Shown: one piece after another, positions 12,201 through 21,359 of the stretch | Layout of the letters: each line of letters starts with the position of its first letter | How positions within the stretch are numbered: the stretch's first letter is position 1 | NCBI RefSeq assembly: GCF_018143015.1 | Contig: NC_054744.1 | Coordinates: 6,264,059 to 6,328,058, forward strand | Length of the DNA stretch: 64,000 nt | Reading direction: 5' to 3' | Source: Lytechinus variegatus | Lineage: Eukaryota > Echinodermata > Echinoidea > Temnopleuroida > Toxopneustidae | Notes under the pieces: generated by a model | What the model was told of the DNA's origin: nothing | What the model saw: only the letters and a program-made list of their open reading frames with translations | Database searches by the model: none | Position numbers and translations under genes: made by a program

Positions 12201-15200
12201 AATAACCATCATATCTCTGTAATTTTATTGGTCTAGTTCATAAAAAAGGGAAATAAGAGTAACCATGTATCACTGAACATCTTGTGCGAGTTAGAGTAGT
12301 ATTCAAAGTGAGCACTGCTGCTATATTGAACCGCGTGATGCAGGTGAGACGGCCAGAGGCATTCCACTTGTTAAAGAGAAATGCCGGTAGTTGCAGTAAA
12401 CACTGATTTCACGAGAAAGTCTGTAAAACCAGGCTTAATTGTCAGTATATCATCGAGGATCTAGATCTGGTACAGTTACATAAACTGAACTTTGTGAAAT
12501 CTTGAAATCTACGCTGAAAAAGTTCACACTGAAGATCACAAACACAGATAGGCACACGTGGGACAGTATATTATTATTGCTGGAATAAAGACCCAACGGA
12601 AGTGACCGAATCCGAGCTTATTTTGCTTATTTCTCAGCAATTACACAATTTCTCCCAGAATCCTTTGGCACATATTTTTTACTCATACAAACAGACACTT
12701 GGGTGGTCATATTAGATTCTGTAAAAAGTCATTTTGAGATCGTTACCAAAACTGGAATTTATCTTTAAGAGGAGCAGAAGAATTAGAGAAAAGTGTTGAA
12801 GGTTTGATTGAAATCCATCAGAGGATGAAAAAACATGATTCTTTATTATCAATCTTAATTTTGTCTTCATTCATTTTATTTTCATTTACTTATGTTGTCT
12901 TAATCTGTTATTATTTTTACTTAATCAATTTTTTTTCTTAATTTTGTGACTTCAGAGATGATCAGCTTTTCCATTCATTGTGTGATTTAGATTACCCAAA
13001 ATGCCAGTTTTTTTCAAAAATTGAAAATTGATTTGATTTGTATGGTGGATATATCCTCAGGTAAATCATTTCATACCCCATTACCAGTATATTACAATTA
13101 TATTTGTGAAATACCATTGCGATTTGGAATTTATGGAATATATATATTACATTACATGTGGAGCACTGTGGCCCAGTGGAATAGTCTCCGGACTTTGAAA
13201 CAGGGCCATGGGTTCAAATCCCAGCCAGAAATTTATCCACATTATGCTGCACTTAACCCAGCTGAGGTGAATGGGTACCTGGCAGATATTTATTACCTTG
13301 AAATGCTGAGCGCTGGAAGCTAGCTGCTTGAGCTACAGCTGGGGTAATAATATCCAAGTCCTTTGGAAGCGCATGGAGACGTTTTTCATAATGTGCTATG
13401 CGCTATACAAGAACTGACATATGATGCAGCACGCCGTACACCACGGTACCGTAGTACCCCGGGGTACGGCGTTGTGCAGCGCCATCTCGTGTTGTAATAG
13501 TGTACAGTTACATTGTTGTCATGGTGATCACGGTCGTACGATCGGTGCGACAATCATGACAATGAGTTGGGACAATGATCTCAACGCCTATTTCCTTTCT
13601 TTGATACAATCTAATGCCAATAATAGTGAACACATTATGTGATACTTAAGAATTTAAGTATACTTTTCGACAGCTATCTTACACAAAAGATTAGCTTATA
13701 GTCCCAAAACTCGCCCTGGTACACGCGGTGGGGGTGGTGTAGGCTTATTACTCGTCCATCACAGGCATAGCGCAGTGCATGTGCAGCGCATTTGCAATGG
13801 AATCGCATGAATTTCCAAAAGTGAAGATAGCCATTAGTTATCAAAGTTATCATTTGCATGCATTAATTGTTACATAAGATCACTAAAAACAAAACAAAAA
13901 TCTGTACAAGACATTAAAATATTCTCGTACACATTTTTTGGTAACCCAGGGTACAGCGCAAAAAATAAAATGAATAATTCAACAAAATGGCAGATTATTA
14001 TTTGGTACCCCAGGGTACCAAATACTGCAACGTATGAGGAGGTTTCTCCTATACCATGTAATATAAATTCTGTATGGATGATTTTGACATTTATAAATTG
14101 TGATTAATCCCAAACTGCACTCCATGGTGATATTGATGTTAATCTTTACTTTTATGCATGTATTCTGATGATTTGCATTTCCAGTAAATTTGACTTCAAG
14201 GCAGAGCGTAGCGAGTATGAGAGACTGTGGAACATGTTTTCAGCTTGCCTGGAGGTTTTTGAAGGTCACATGAGAAAGTCGCTGGAGCTGGTGAAATCAT
14301 TCCCCATCCATGCAGGTGGGCAAACAAGAAAATAAGTCAGTCTGGTTATTATGTATACCATGTATAGTTTTAGAGTTAGCTCACATTTTGCTGTGTGTTT
14401 AATTAACCTAAACACCAAACTAACTTTAATGGTGTCACCTATAAATGGCTGTTGACATTACTGTTTGAAACTTGATCTTGACACCTATCACCTCCATGTA
14501 TAAAAGTGTTTAGTAACACTTGTCTAGTAGAATCACTTTACGTTAGTGTTATTTGCTTAATCATAACACCAAACTAACACCTTACACCTGGTAACAAGGG
14601 TCGGGTGTAATTGAATTAATTATTATTTCTAATATTGCTGTGTTGTACTAGTTGAATTACTAAACACCATACTAACTTTTGCACCGGGTAACCAAATTGT
14701 AATGGATCACTCAAAGCAACTCCTTAAAGAAGATGTAATTTGGTAATTTTACTTGACTAACATTGCTGCTAGATACAGACCGTTAAAATCAAAGCAACAT
14801 CTTACACCGGAATGAAAAGTGTTGATTTACATTGGTGTGAGTGATCCTCATGCCATGATTAACATTGAGGTGTTTGACTCCCAAACACTAACTCCTTACC
14901 CCAGAAGCACAGGTATTCTAGAATCACCTGGTGCTTCAAACATTGCTTATAATGCTATCTACTAACACCAAACTAACTTCTTACACCAGGTAACAAGGTG
15001 TTGATTAACACTGGTGTAATGGAACCTCTGGGGGTTGATAACATTCCTGTGAATGTGGAGAATCTTGATATTCCCTGTGTTGATAAGATGGTACTGGAGA
15101 GAGAAGATACCAGATTATTGGAGAGGTAATGTGACATAACTAATACTTGATTTCACAAGATTAAAGGGGAAGTTCACCCTGACAAAAGTTTATTGTAAAA

Positions 15201-18200
15201 ATAGCAGAAAAAATGATAAAAAATATTGCCGAAGGTTTGAGAAAAATTCATCAAATAATTAAAAAGTTATTAGAATTTCAATTATTTGATTTGTGACGTC
15301 ATATGCGAGCAGCATTCCTACATAGCGAATGTTAAAAAATCAATGAAATGTCATTTTCTCAGAAAATTGAAAATGGTTTTCACTGTAACTTTTGTATATC
15401 AATAGACAAATCATTTCACACCCGATCATGAAAAGAAAACAAAATTAAGTCATCAGGAACCATACAAAATTTGAAATTCATACATTTTATATTACATAAC
15501 ACATGGGGCAGCTGCTCGTTTATGACGTCACAAATCCAAAATTTTGAACTCTAATAACTTTCTTACTCTTTGACGGATTTTCCTCAAACCTTCACCAATA
15601 TTTTAAAATATTTTTTCTGCTATTTTTACAACAAAGTTTTCTTCAGGGTGAACTTGCCCTTTAAGGAGCTTTAAACCATGAAGGGAGTACAAACCGTGGA
15701 TTATGCAGACTGTGTGTACATAATGATATGATATTGACTGGCCTTGAGGGGAACATCAAATATATTGCCCACAAGAGGAATCAAGAGCCAATCGGTGTGT
15801 TGGCTCAGTTGGTAGAACATCCGTCTCACAACCGGGAGGTCAGGGGTTCAAACCCCAGCTGCGTCGGACCAAAAGACGTGAAAAGATGGGAGTTGCTGCT
15901 ACCCTGTTTGGTGTTCAACGATTAAAGCGGCTGCTGGGCCCCCGATCAGTTGGGCAAAGCAAATTTTTTTAGTATTTTATTTCATGTCTATTTCGAACAA
16001 TAAAATATGGATTCTCATCTGTTCTTTTTTCATATTGGCCCAAGTCTTTAGACGAGGGCAATATGGTTCTTTTAGGGCAATTTATTTGATGTTCCCCGAA
16101 AAAAAGTGGCAGTCAATATTTCTATTATCAGCCCTTCCATGAAAACATGCCTGGAACTGTTTCACCGGAATAATTCAAATGTTTAAAATTGTAACTTTGT
16201 TATCCGATTTTGATGAAATTTTCAGCATTTTAATCTGTGAATTATACTCTTTTTCTTTAGATATAAATATTTTCAGCCCAGGGTATCTCTTTAACTTCAT
16301 ACTTAAATTGGAGTGAGGATTGAAATATTTGAAGTGCGATATTATGAGAAATCTATGTTCATGTTGTCCATGACCATGTATCTCCTAATTGAAACCTCTC
16401 ATGTGTATTTAGGTCTAATAGATAAAATTATTATTTGGAACATCACATAAGTTATTTCTTTCTTGCTTCTTTCCCTACTTATTTTGCATGATCTATCAGT
16501 GTCACTGTACAGACCATAGAGGTTTTTTAATCTTTCAAGTTCATTTTGATTTCTACCTGAAGTTCTACTTGCTTATACTGATGAAGTAAAGCACTGCTTT
16601 TGTTCATTTTCATACTTGCATAGTAATGATATTATTGATGATGATGATTTCGAAGTTTCTATGATGATGATAATGATGATGATTATGATTATAATAAGGA
16701 TAATAATAATAATAAAAATGATAATAAATAATGATTATAATAATAATAATGATGATGAATAATTGGTTCATTTTAAGTTTACTTCTTATATTGATGTCCA
16801 TTGTCCATCATCTCTTTTCACCCCCAGGGATATCCTTGAGTTGCGTAACCTGATGTCTGAGATGCACCGTCGCGTTGACATCAAACCATGGACCATCCAG
16901 CCTCCCAGTGATTATAAACTGGACACCAAGTCTCAGACCTCACTCAACAGTGAAACAGCCTCCTCGACGGGCTTTGTAAGTGAAATGCTTGAACAGTGCT
17001 ATTTTGAGACATTATTGCCCCAGTGTTTGTATTGACCAAAGGCAATAAAGGCGATGGGGATTGGCCTGTTCAATACATGTTTTAAGACACCTCTTTCTGT
17101 CTTGCTGGCAGGTGACACAACATTTGCTCTTGCAACAATTGCTCTTGCAACTATTGCTCTGGGCTTATTCTTGTCTAAGATGTACGGTAAGGGTTGCAAT
17201 AGCGTTTTACATTAGGTTTAGGGTAGGGTATAGTGTTCAACTCAGGGTTGAAGTTGGCCATTCCAATAGTTTGTGGAATTTAGAGTGGAGCAATTATCGC
17301 CAGAGCAAGTGCCATTGAACCGCTTGCATAGCAGAGTGAGACTTAATTCAATTCAATTTTTTCAATTCAATTCAATTCATTTTATTCAATCATTTAAAGA
17401 CACCGGAATTGTCATAACTTTGAAAGTATATGGATCTATTCCATAAAACTTGGACATAAGAGTAATAAAGTATCATTGAATATCCTGCTTAATTTTCAGG
17501 TCACTTGAACAAGATCAATAAACTTTGGCCATATTGGGGGTATTTGTTGAATTGCCATCATAACTGAAAGTTTATGGTTTAGTTCCTGAAATGTGGACTT
17601 AAGGGTAATCAAGTATCACTGATTGTCTGGCACAAGTCTTCGGTCACATGATCAAGGTCAAATGTCATTTAGGGTCAATGAACATCGTATTTTATTATCA
17701 TGTGAATGTTTTTTGGGGGGATGAATGACTATTCTATAGTCGTTTTCAAAGTCAGCACTGGTGTTATATTGAATCGCATAATGCAGGCAAGACTGCGATA
17801 AGGCTACACTTGTTTGGTTATTTTTACACAAAAAATTTTGGATAGATTATGTGTTGAAAAGTATACTTGCATGGAATTTAGAATGAATAATGTTTTTGTA
17901 CTTATTTTACTAGTTTATTTTTTCTTCTATTAGATAAAAAAACTTCAAATTCCAAATTCATCTTTTTTTCTTCCAATCTACTTTTCCCCTCACTGTAAGT
18001 CTTTCTCTCAATCTCTCTCTCTCTCAAAATTCATTGTTTGAAATCATCAGTTTATAACTTCAAAACTGTGTATACTTTAAATGATTTAAAGGAAATCACA
18101 TTCATTATAAAAAAAAATATATTGAAACTTTTTTAATGTTTCAAGACGTTAGAACACATTTTAAAAAAGAAATAGGAACATGACATTCGAACATGTCATA

Positions 18201-18373
18201 TCCCCTGTAACTCTAATTCGAGTTTATTTCTCTCTTCCTGTTCCACATAGGATCCCCAGTACGATGCTCGTCAGCGACGTAAGTGTGCCTTTCTGGTGTC
18301 CGTGGCCCTGATCACCCTGTTGGCTTTTGCAGCAATCCTCATCATATGCCTGGTTCTCTTAGAAGGGAAGTAA
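9246..18373 (+). CDS. RGS9BP: RGS9-binding protein (R9AP)-like membrane anchor, 7 coding exons
   Basis: Spliced CDS: 9246-9283, 9753-9855, 11050-11216, 14185-14315, 14990-15125, 16828-16975, 18251-18373. Every junction is GT/AG, phases join, and the sum is 846 nt (281 residues plus TAA). I recognise the R7BP/R9AP family from a cysteine followed by a helix with 'LVKEFN' and 'ARYHDLTLTLGGSSDSEYLR', then 'YERLWNMFSACLEVFEGHMR', 'FPIH', a 'LINTGV' linker, a membrane-proximal helix ending 'RRVDIKPWTIQ', and one hydrophobic C-terminal helix (about residues 253-278) with only two or three residues after it. Family knowledge: SNARE-like layout (N-terminal helical bundle, coiled coil, tail anchor) that tethers RGS9/G-beta-5 to membranes and accelerates G-protein deactivation. 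The C-terminal anchor favours R9AP over the palmitoylated R7BP. Human R9AP is about 235 residues; the extra length here is an acidic N-terminal extension. The start is chosen because an in-frame TAG lies at 9213-9215. The extreme N terminus is the least certain part. Confidence 0.9.
9753..9855 (+). CDS. RGS9BP: RGS9BP exon 2 (residues 13-47)
   Basis: The acceptor follows a long T-rich tract and the donor is AAG|gtaatt. It encodes a polar, acidic segment (SEEHTG, DPDTDEIED) and the 'CTK' that leads into the family helix 'LVKEFN' of exon 3. Related vertebrate proteins have a Cys-Lys at this position. The intron after it (9856-11049) contains a foldback element at 9893-10122 and a repeat arm from about 10659. 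Confidence 0.78.
9893..10122. mobile_element. Foldback element in RGS9BP intron 2
   Basis: The left arm 'ggtttcaagttcggtgttga' pairs with the right arm near 10097-10119 (gccaacatcgaacttgaaat); inner 'aacaccaa' phrases also pair. About 230 bp, non-coding. Confidence 0.65.
10659..10880 (+). repeat. TTAAAGG-type repeat, single arm
   Basis: Begins 'tttaaaggagaatgaaacc' and contains 'gagaaaaatctgacaaataatgagaaagttatga', the layout seen in the larger TTAAAGG-ended foldback elements. The opposite arm is not visible. Confidence 0.45.
11050..11216 (+). CDS. RGS9BP: RGS9BP exon 3 (residues 48-103), N-terminal helical core
   Basis: Best-conserved exon. It encodes the helix pair 'ARYHDLTLTLGGSSDSEYLR' and 'KNAFDLAKKSMRKLLPHLK', matching the vertebrate R9AP/R7BP N-terminal bundle. 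The donor is AAAGA|gtaagt, and reading through it would hit a stop at once. The following intron (11217-14184) is about 3 kb and almost filled with repeats. Confidence 0.92.
11274..12357 (+). mobile_element. Composite element with internal tandem repeats and conserved flanks
   Basis: Starts 'ctcacctgcgaagcaaagtg' and ends 'gcaggtgag', followed by 'acggccagaggc'. In between are about six copies of a 150-190-bp unit, each with 'catcataactttgaaagttt', 'atgaaacttggacataag', 'atcaagtatcactgaacatc' and 'ggtcaaaggtcatttagggt'. Monomers vary in length by internal deletions. The layout (conserved ends, tandem core) is like Helitron-related 'pearl'-type elements of marine invertebrates; the class is inferred. 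No ORF. Confidence 0.7.
12371..12768 (+). mobile_element. TTAAAGAGAAATGCC-ended MITE, copy 1
   Basis: Ends 'ttaaagagaaatgccggtag' and 'actggaatttatctttaa' are inverted. About 398 bp. A reverse-oriented copy is at 43012-43413 and an interrupted copy at about 50225-50908; all share 'tcagcaatt' and 'tttggcacata'. Confidence 0.8.
13159..13415 (+). repeat. tRNA-derived SINE in RGS9BP intron 3
   Basis: tRNA-like head with A-box-like 'tggcccagtgga' and B-box-like 'gggttcaaatccc'. The body has 'gctgaggtgaatgggtacc' and the tail 'ggggtaataata'. Same family as 37436-37700 and window position 1. It is a pseudogene-type head, not a working tRNA gene. Confidence 0.8.
13416..14184. other. Intron stretch with GGTACC palindromes
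   Basis: Locally GC-richer than its surroundings. Repeated 'ggtacc' and 'ggggtac' words occur at about 13444-13470, 13947 and 14004-14022. Possibly a degraded foldback element. No exon seen before 14185. Confidence 0.35.
14185..14315 (+). CDS. RGS9BP: RGS9BP exon 4 (residues 103-147), third helix
   Basis: Encodes 'ERSEYERLWNMFSACLEVFE' and then 'FPIHA', closely matching the vertebrate R9AP third helix and the FPLHA motif that follows it. Acceptor tttccag|T, donor GCAG|gtgggc. The phase-1 exit joins exon 5 to make a glycine. Confidence 0.92.
14410..15020 (+). repeat. Degenerate tandem motif array running into RGS9BP exon 5
   Basis: The phrase 'accaaactaac..cttacacc.ggtaacaagg' or a variant recurs at about 14410 (partial), 14569, 14677, 14786, 14881 and 14967, spaced roughly 85-110 bp. 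The last copy contains the exon 5 acceptor and first codons. The copy at 14802-14860 also matches further into the exon (gtgttgattt-acattggtgt). Confidence 0.65.
14990..15125 (+). CDS. RGS9BP: RGS9BP exon 5 (residues 147-192), linker
   Basis: Begins 'NKVLINTGVMEPLG', corresponding to the 'LxRTGV' linker of vertebrate R9AP, and ends in a charged helix start (LEREDTRLLE). The acceptor and the first codons lie inside a motif repeated several times in the preceding intron (see the 14410-15020 repeat). The frame is open only when spliced this way, and the phases match both neighbours. Confidence 0.85.
15161..15664. mobile_element. TTAAAGGGGAAGTTCACC foldback element
   Basis: Inverted ends 'ttaaaggggaagttcaccct' and 'agggtgaacttgcccttt' plus pairing inner arms ('gaaggtttgagaaaaattca' and its complement). 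It also contains two 'tgacgtca' words at mirror positions. About 504 bp, non-coding. Confidence 0.85.
15794..15975 (+). repeat. tRNA-derived SINE in RGS9BP intron 5
   Basis: Head 'tgttggctcagttggtagaa' (A box) and 'aggggttcaaacccc' (B box/T arm), with a loop CTCACAA reading CAC, suggesting a tRNA-Val origin. A tRNA-unrelated body and T-run follow. The anticodon stem has a mismatch, so it is not called as a tRNA gene. Confidence 0.7.
16622..16762. repeat. GAT/TAA imperfect microsatellite
   Basis: Runs of gatgat, ataataat and gattataata about 65 bp before the exon 6 acceptor. Confidence 0.9.
16828..16975 (+). CDS. RGS9BP: RGS9BP exon 6 (residues 192-241), SNARE-like helix
   Basis: Encodes 'DILELRNLMSEMHRRVDIKP' followed by WTIQ. 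Vertebrate R9AP has 'DLRELEREVLQVGEMIDNME' and a V-P-x-W-T-V-Q ending here, so this is the membrane-proximal SNARE-like coil. A Ser/Thr-rich spacer follows. The acceptor (ttttcacccccag) sits just after a GAT/TAA microsatellite (16622-16762). Donor TTT|gtaagt. Confidence 0.9.
17293..17815 (+). mobile_element. Degraded copy of the tandem-repeat composite element
   Basis: Keeps the 5' phrase 'gcatagcagagtgagact', about two diverged core units (gtcataactttgaaagtata; aaacttggacataagagtaa; ggtcacttgaacaag) and the 3' phrase 'attgaatcgcataatgcagg'. Compare 11274-12357. Confidence 0.7.
18251..18373 (+). CDS. RGS9BP: RGS9BP exon 7 (residues 242-281), tail anchor and stop
   Basis: Starts 'DPQYDARQRRKC' (basic stop-transfer patch, positive side in the cytosol), then a hydrophobic helix of about 25 residues and a Glu-Gly-Lys end before TAA at 18371-18373. 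This fits a C-terminal tail-anchored protein. Vertebrate R9AP also ends 'DPRK' plus one hydrophobic helix. The 3' UTR begins at 18374; its end is not determined. Confidence 0.9.
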   Translation, partial: DPQYDARQRRKCAFLVSVALITLLAFAAILIICLVLLEGK

Positions 18374-20265
18374 ATCAATATCATCGCTGCAGGAGAGCAT
18401 TTCATGAAAGGTCCCGTCAGATGTTTGATCCAACAAAGTATGTTTTTGATATCCGACAGGTACGGTAGCGACCGTCGTTCATCTGCTTCTCAGCCAATCA
18501 AAATCAAGGAAAGCTGACAGCTTGTCAGGTGACAACTATTGAGTGAGTGAAATGCTAACCTGGTAGAATGGTGTCTGTTGGTATACTGCATAACCTTGAT
18601 GTCTTTGATGAAAAATTTTCAGGTGAGGGCGGAAGGGGGGGGGGTCACAAAGTCGCTAAAGGCATGTTCGAGTTAAGTAAATCTAGACACGATAGATCTA
18701 TTTAACTGCAAGAAATCTATTTATACCTTATTTGTGCTTTGAATGTGTTCTTTGCTCTTGACTTGAGTTTTCTGATTACAAAGTGGAAGATGAGATTGGG
18801 GATGTCGTCTTCATTTTAGTCCTGAGTAATGTGAGAATAATCAAGTGTAGTGTTGGGTTTTGGAGTTGCTCAATGAGCTGTTTAAAAATCTCATTGGCAT
18901 CAGTTTTCCTGGGGAGTAGATTATTATTTGCTGACCCCAGACTTTGTCAAAAGGCATTAGAAATACCTGTAGTGTAATAGAGAAATTTGAGGGGGGGGGA
19001 AGCGAACTTGATATACAACCAAGAAATGTTTCAGCCAAGCCTGCTTAAATTCAAATTTGTTGAAATGTTGGACCTCAAGAAAAGAGTAATTTGACCCAGG
19101 TGAAAGTTATGCTTGGCCATATTAGAATGCTGTACAGTGCCATTAAAAAAGTGTTCCAGAATTCTTCATGAGATGTCACCGAGAGGCAAATAAGTTTTTA
19201 ACCTCAAATGCCTACATCCAAGGCATTTTATTCCACTTTCCTTAGCCTGGGCAAGGTTATTAAGCTGTTTACAGATGGGCTCTCGACTACATCTGAGGGG
19301 AACGAATATGGCAATACCATAAGGCAATTTCCAGTGGCATTCCATAACATCAGCTGGTCATAAATCTGGTTTTAATCTGGGCGATTTACTAAATGGTGAC
19401 ATATCCCCCATGAAAACGGACATTAAAATGCCTTTAAATGCAGATTTTCAAGGAAGCTATTTTCATATAGAGGTATTGGTTCCATGACGTATGCTCCACT
19501 ATAACAGGGACTCAGTTTTAAGGCGAGTGAGAGTGATCGCTCCCTACTGCTCGCCTTAATCCATTTCAGATAGAGCAAACTATCGCTTGCCTCAGCGAAT
19601 TAGAATTATTTTGTGACATGAAATAATAATTGCAAAAATGATGATAATAATAATACATGAGATTTGTATAATGCACTTTCCATCTTGATTAGATGCTCAA
19701 GGTGCTTCAGACCAGAACAACAAAAACTATTTACATTTAATAGATGTCTGAGGAGAGTCACCCCCTTTGCACGTTAGAACCCACAGAACTATTTGTATAA
19801 GAGTAGGGGGAAACCCCGGTGTAGTGGTCCACCTGCATTCCCCCCAATCAGATATATCGGGAGGAGAGACCTGCGGGTCATAGTGATTCAGTTCGCTTTT
19901 CGCCTCCCAGGCACAGGTGAAGCCCAACAAATAATAATACCGGTAATAATAATAATAACAATAAATCAATGTCTATCAAAAAACACTTATACAGATATGT
20001 TTTCAGGTTGCCCTTGAAGGTGGTCACTGAAAAAATGCAGAAAATCCGGCAATATCATACACATTTGTATTGTTTGTACAACTTATTCCTTGTACAACCT
20101 CTATTCTTTAAACCTGAATGTAGAACAAGAGTGTCGGTCAATCTCTACCGCTCCCCTTGAAACTTTTAGGAGAGCTTTTTTATAACTCCCCTAATAATTA
20201 TGAAACTGGGTCCCTGCTATAAATTCCACACACAAATTGAATATCCAACTTCAACCCTGTATTTA
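18374..20265 (+). other. RGS9BP 3' UTR and flank
   Basis: No further coding exon seen. Contains two G-runs (18637-18647, about 18990) and, at about 19640-19965, a minus-oriented SINE/LINE-type tail (AAT repeats; 'gcactttccatcttgatt'). The true poly(A) site is not identifiable. Confidence 0.4.
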
Positions 20266-20877
20266 CAGGACAAGTCCACCCCAACAAAAACTTGATTTGA
20301 ATAAAAAGAGAAAAATTCAACAAGCATAACACTGAAAATTTCATCAAAATCGGATGTAAAATAAGAAAGTTATGACATTTCAAAATTTCGCTTCATTTCA
20401 CAAAAACAGTTATATGAACGAGCCAGCTACATCCAAATGAGAGAGTTGATGATGTCATTCACTCACTATTTCTTTTGTTTTTTATTGTTTGAAATATGAA
20501 ATATTTTGATTTTCTCATCATTGTCATGTGAAATGAAGTTTCATTCCTCCCTGAACACGTGGAATTCCATTATTTTAATATTTTGTGCTTCAGGCAAGGA
20601 GGTCCTAATCGTCAAATTCGTAAAAATTGAAATATTGTATAATTCAAACAATACAAAACAAAAGAAATAGTGAGTGAGTGAGTGACATCATCAACTCTCT
20701 CATTTGGATGTAACTGGCTCGTTCATATAACTATTTTGTTAAAAATAAGCGAAACTTTGAAATGTCATAACTTTCTTATTTTACATCCGATTTTGATGAA
20801 ATCTTCAGCATTGTGCTTGTCTGATTTTTCTCTATTGATTCAAATCAACATTTTTCTGAGGTGGACTTTACCTTTAA
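20266..20877. mobile_element. GGACAAGTCCACC foldback element, copy 1
   Basis: Inverted ends 'ggacaagtccacc' and 'ggtggactttacctttaa'; long paired inner arms include 'atcggatgtaaaataagaaa' and its complement, and 'agtgagtgag' words. About 610 bp. Related copies at 25278-25842 and 55179-57209. Confidence 0.85.
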
Positions 20878-21038
20878 CACTATACCCTATCCTGGACCTA
20901 ACGTAAGACCCTATTGCAACCCTAACCCTATATCTTCGACAAAATAGAGCCCGGAGCAATTGTCGCCGGACCAAACGTCTTGTCACCGTATTGTTAGCCA
21001 AGGTTAAAGGACGTGCCCCCCACCCTGTCTCCTTGAAT

Positions 21039-21359
21039 CAGGGTTCCCACATTCATGGAAAATCCTGGAAAAATTTGTGGTCCTGGAAAGTCGGGGAATT
21101 CAGACAATTTGTGAAAAGTCATGGAATTGCATTTACCTCTTGGCTATGGCAGCTTTCCCGTTTGTAGTGTCTCGCAACTCTCATACTCTGTGATCATACT
21201 CTGCTATTATAATTGGTGTTCATGATTTCCATTTTTCCCAGTTTTGTGACATCCTAAATTCTACATAACTCCCGGGACGTCACGGGAAGTCTTGGAAAGC
21301 AGCAATTTAGTGATGGAAAAGTCATGGAATTCTGTTTTCAAATTTCTGTGGGAACCCTG
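21039..21359. mobile_element. hAT-like MITE with CAGGGTTCCCAC ends
   Basis: Ends 'cagggttcccac' and 'gtgggaaccctg' are a perfect 12-bp inverted repeat, typical of hAT-superfamily non-autonomous elements. The inside is rich in 'catggaa' and 'ctggaaa' words. About 321 bp, no ORF. Confidence 0.8.

Noticed and set aside
15794..15870. tRNA gene (Val-like)
   Set aside because: A and B boxes are present, but the anticodon stem has a mismatch and a SINE body follows. The same kind of head occurs at 13159, 27581, 37436, 44470(-), 45292 and 51607(-).
16610..16801. ORF with poly-Ile and Tyr/His runs
   Set aside because: Translation of the GAT/TAA microsatellite on the minus strand.
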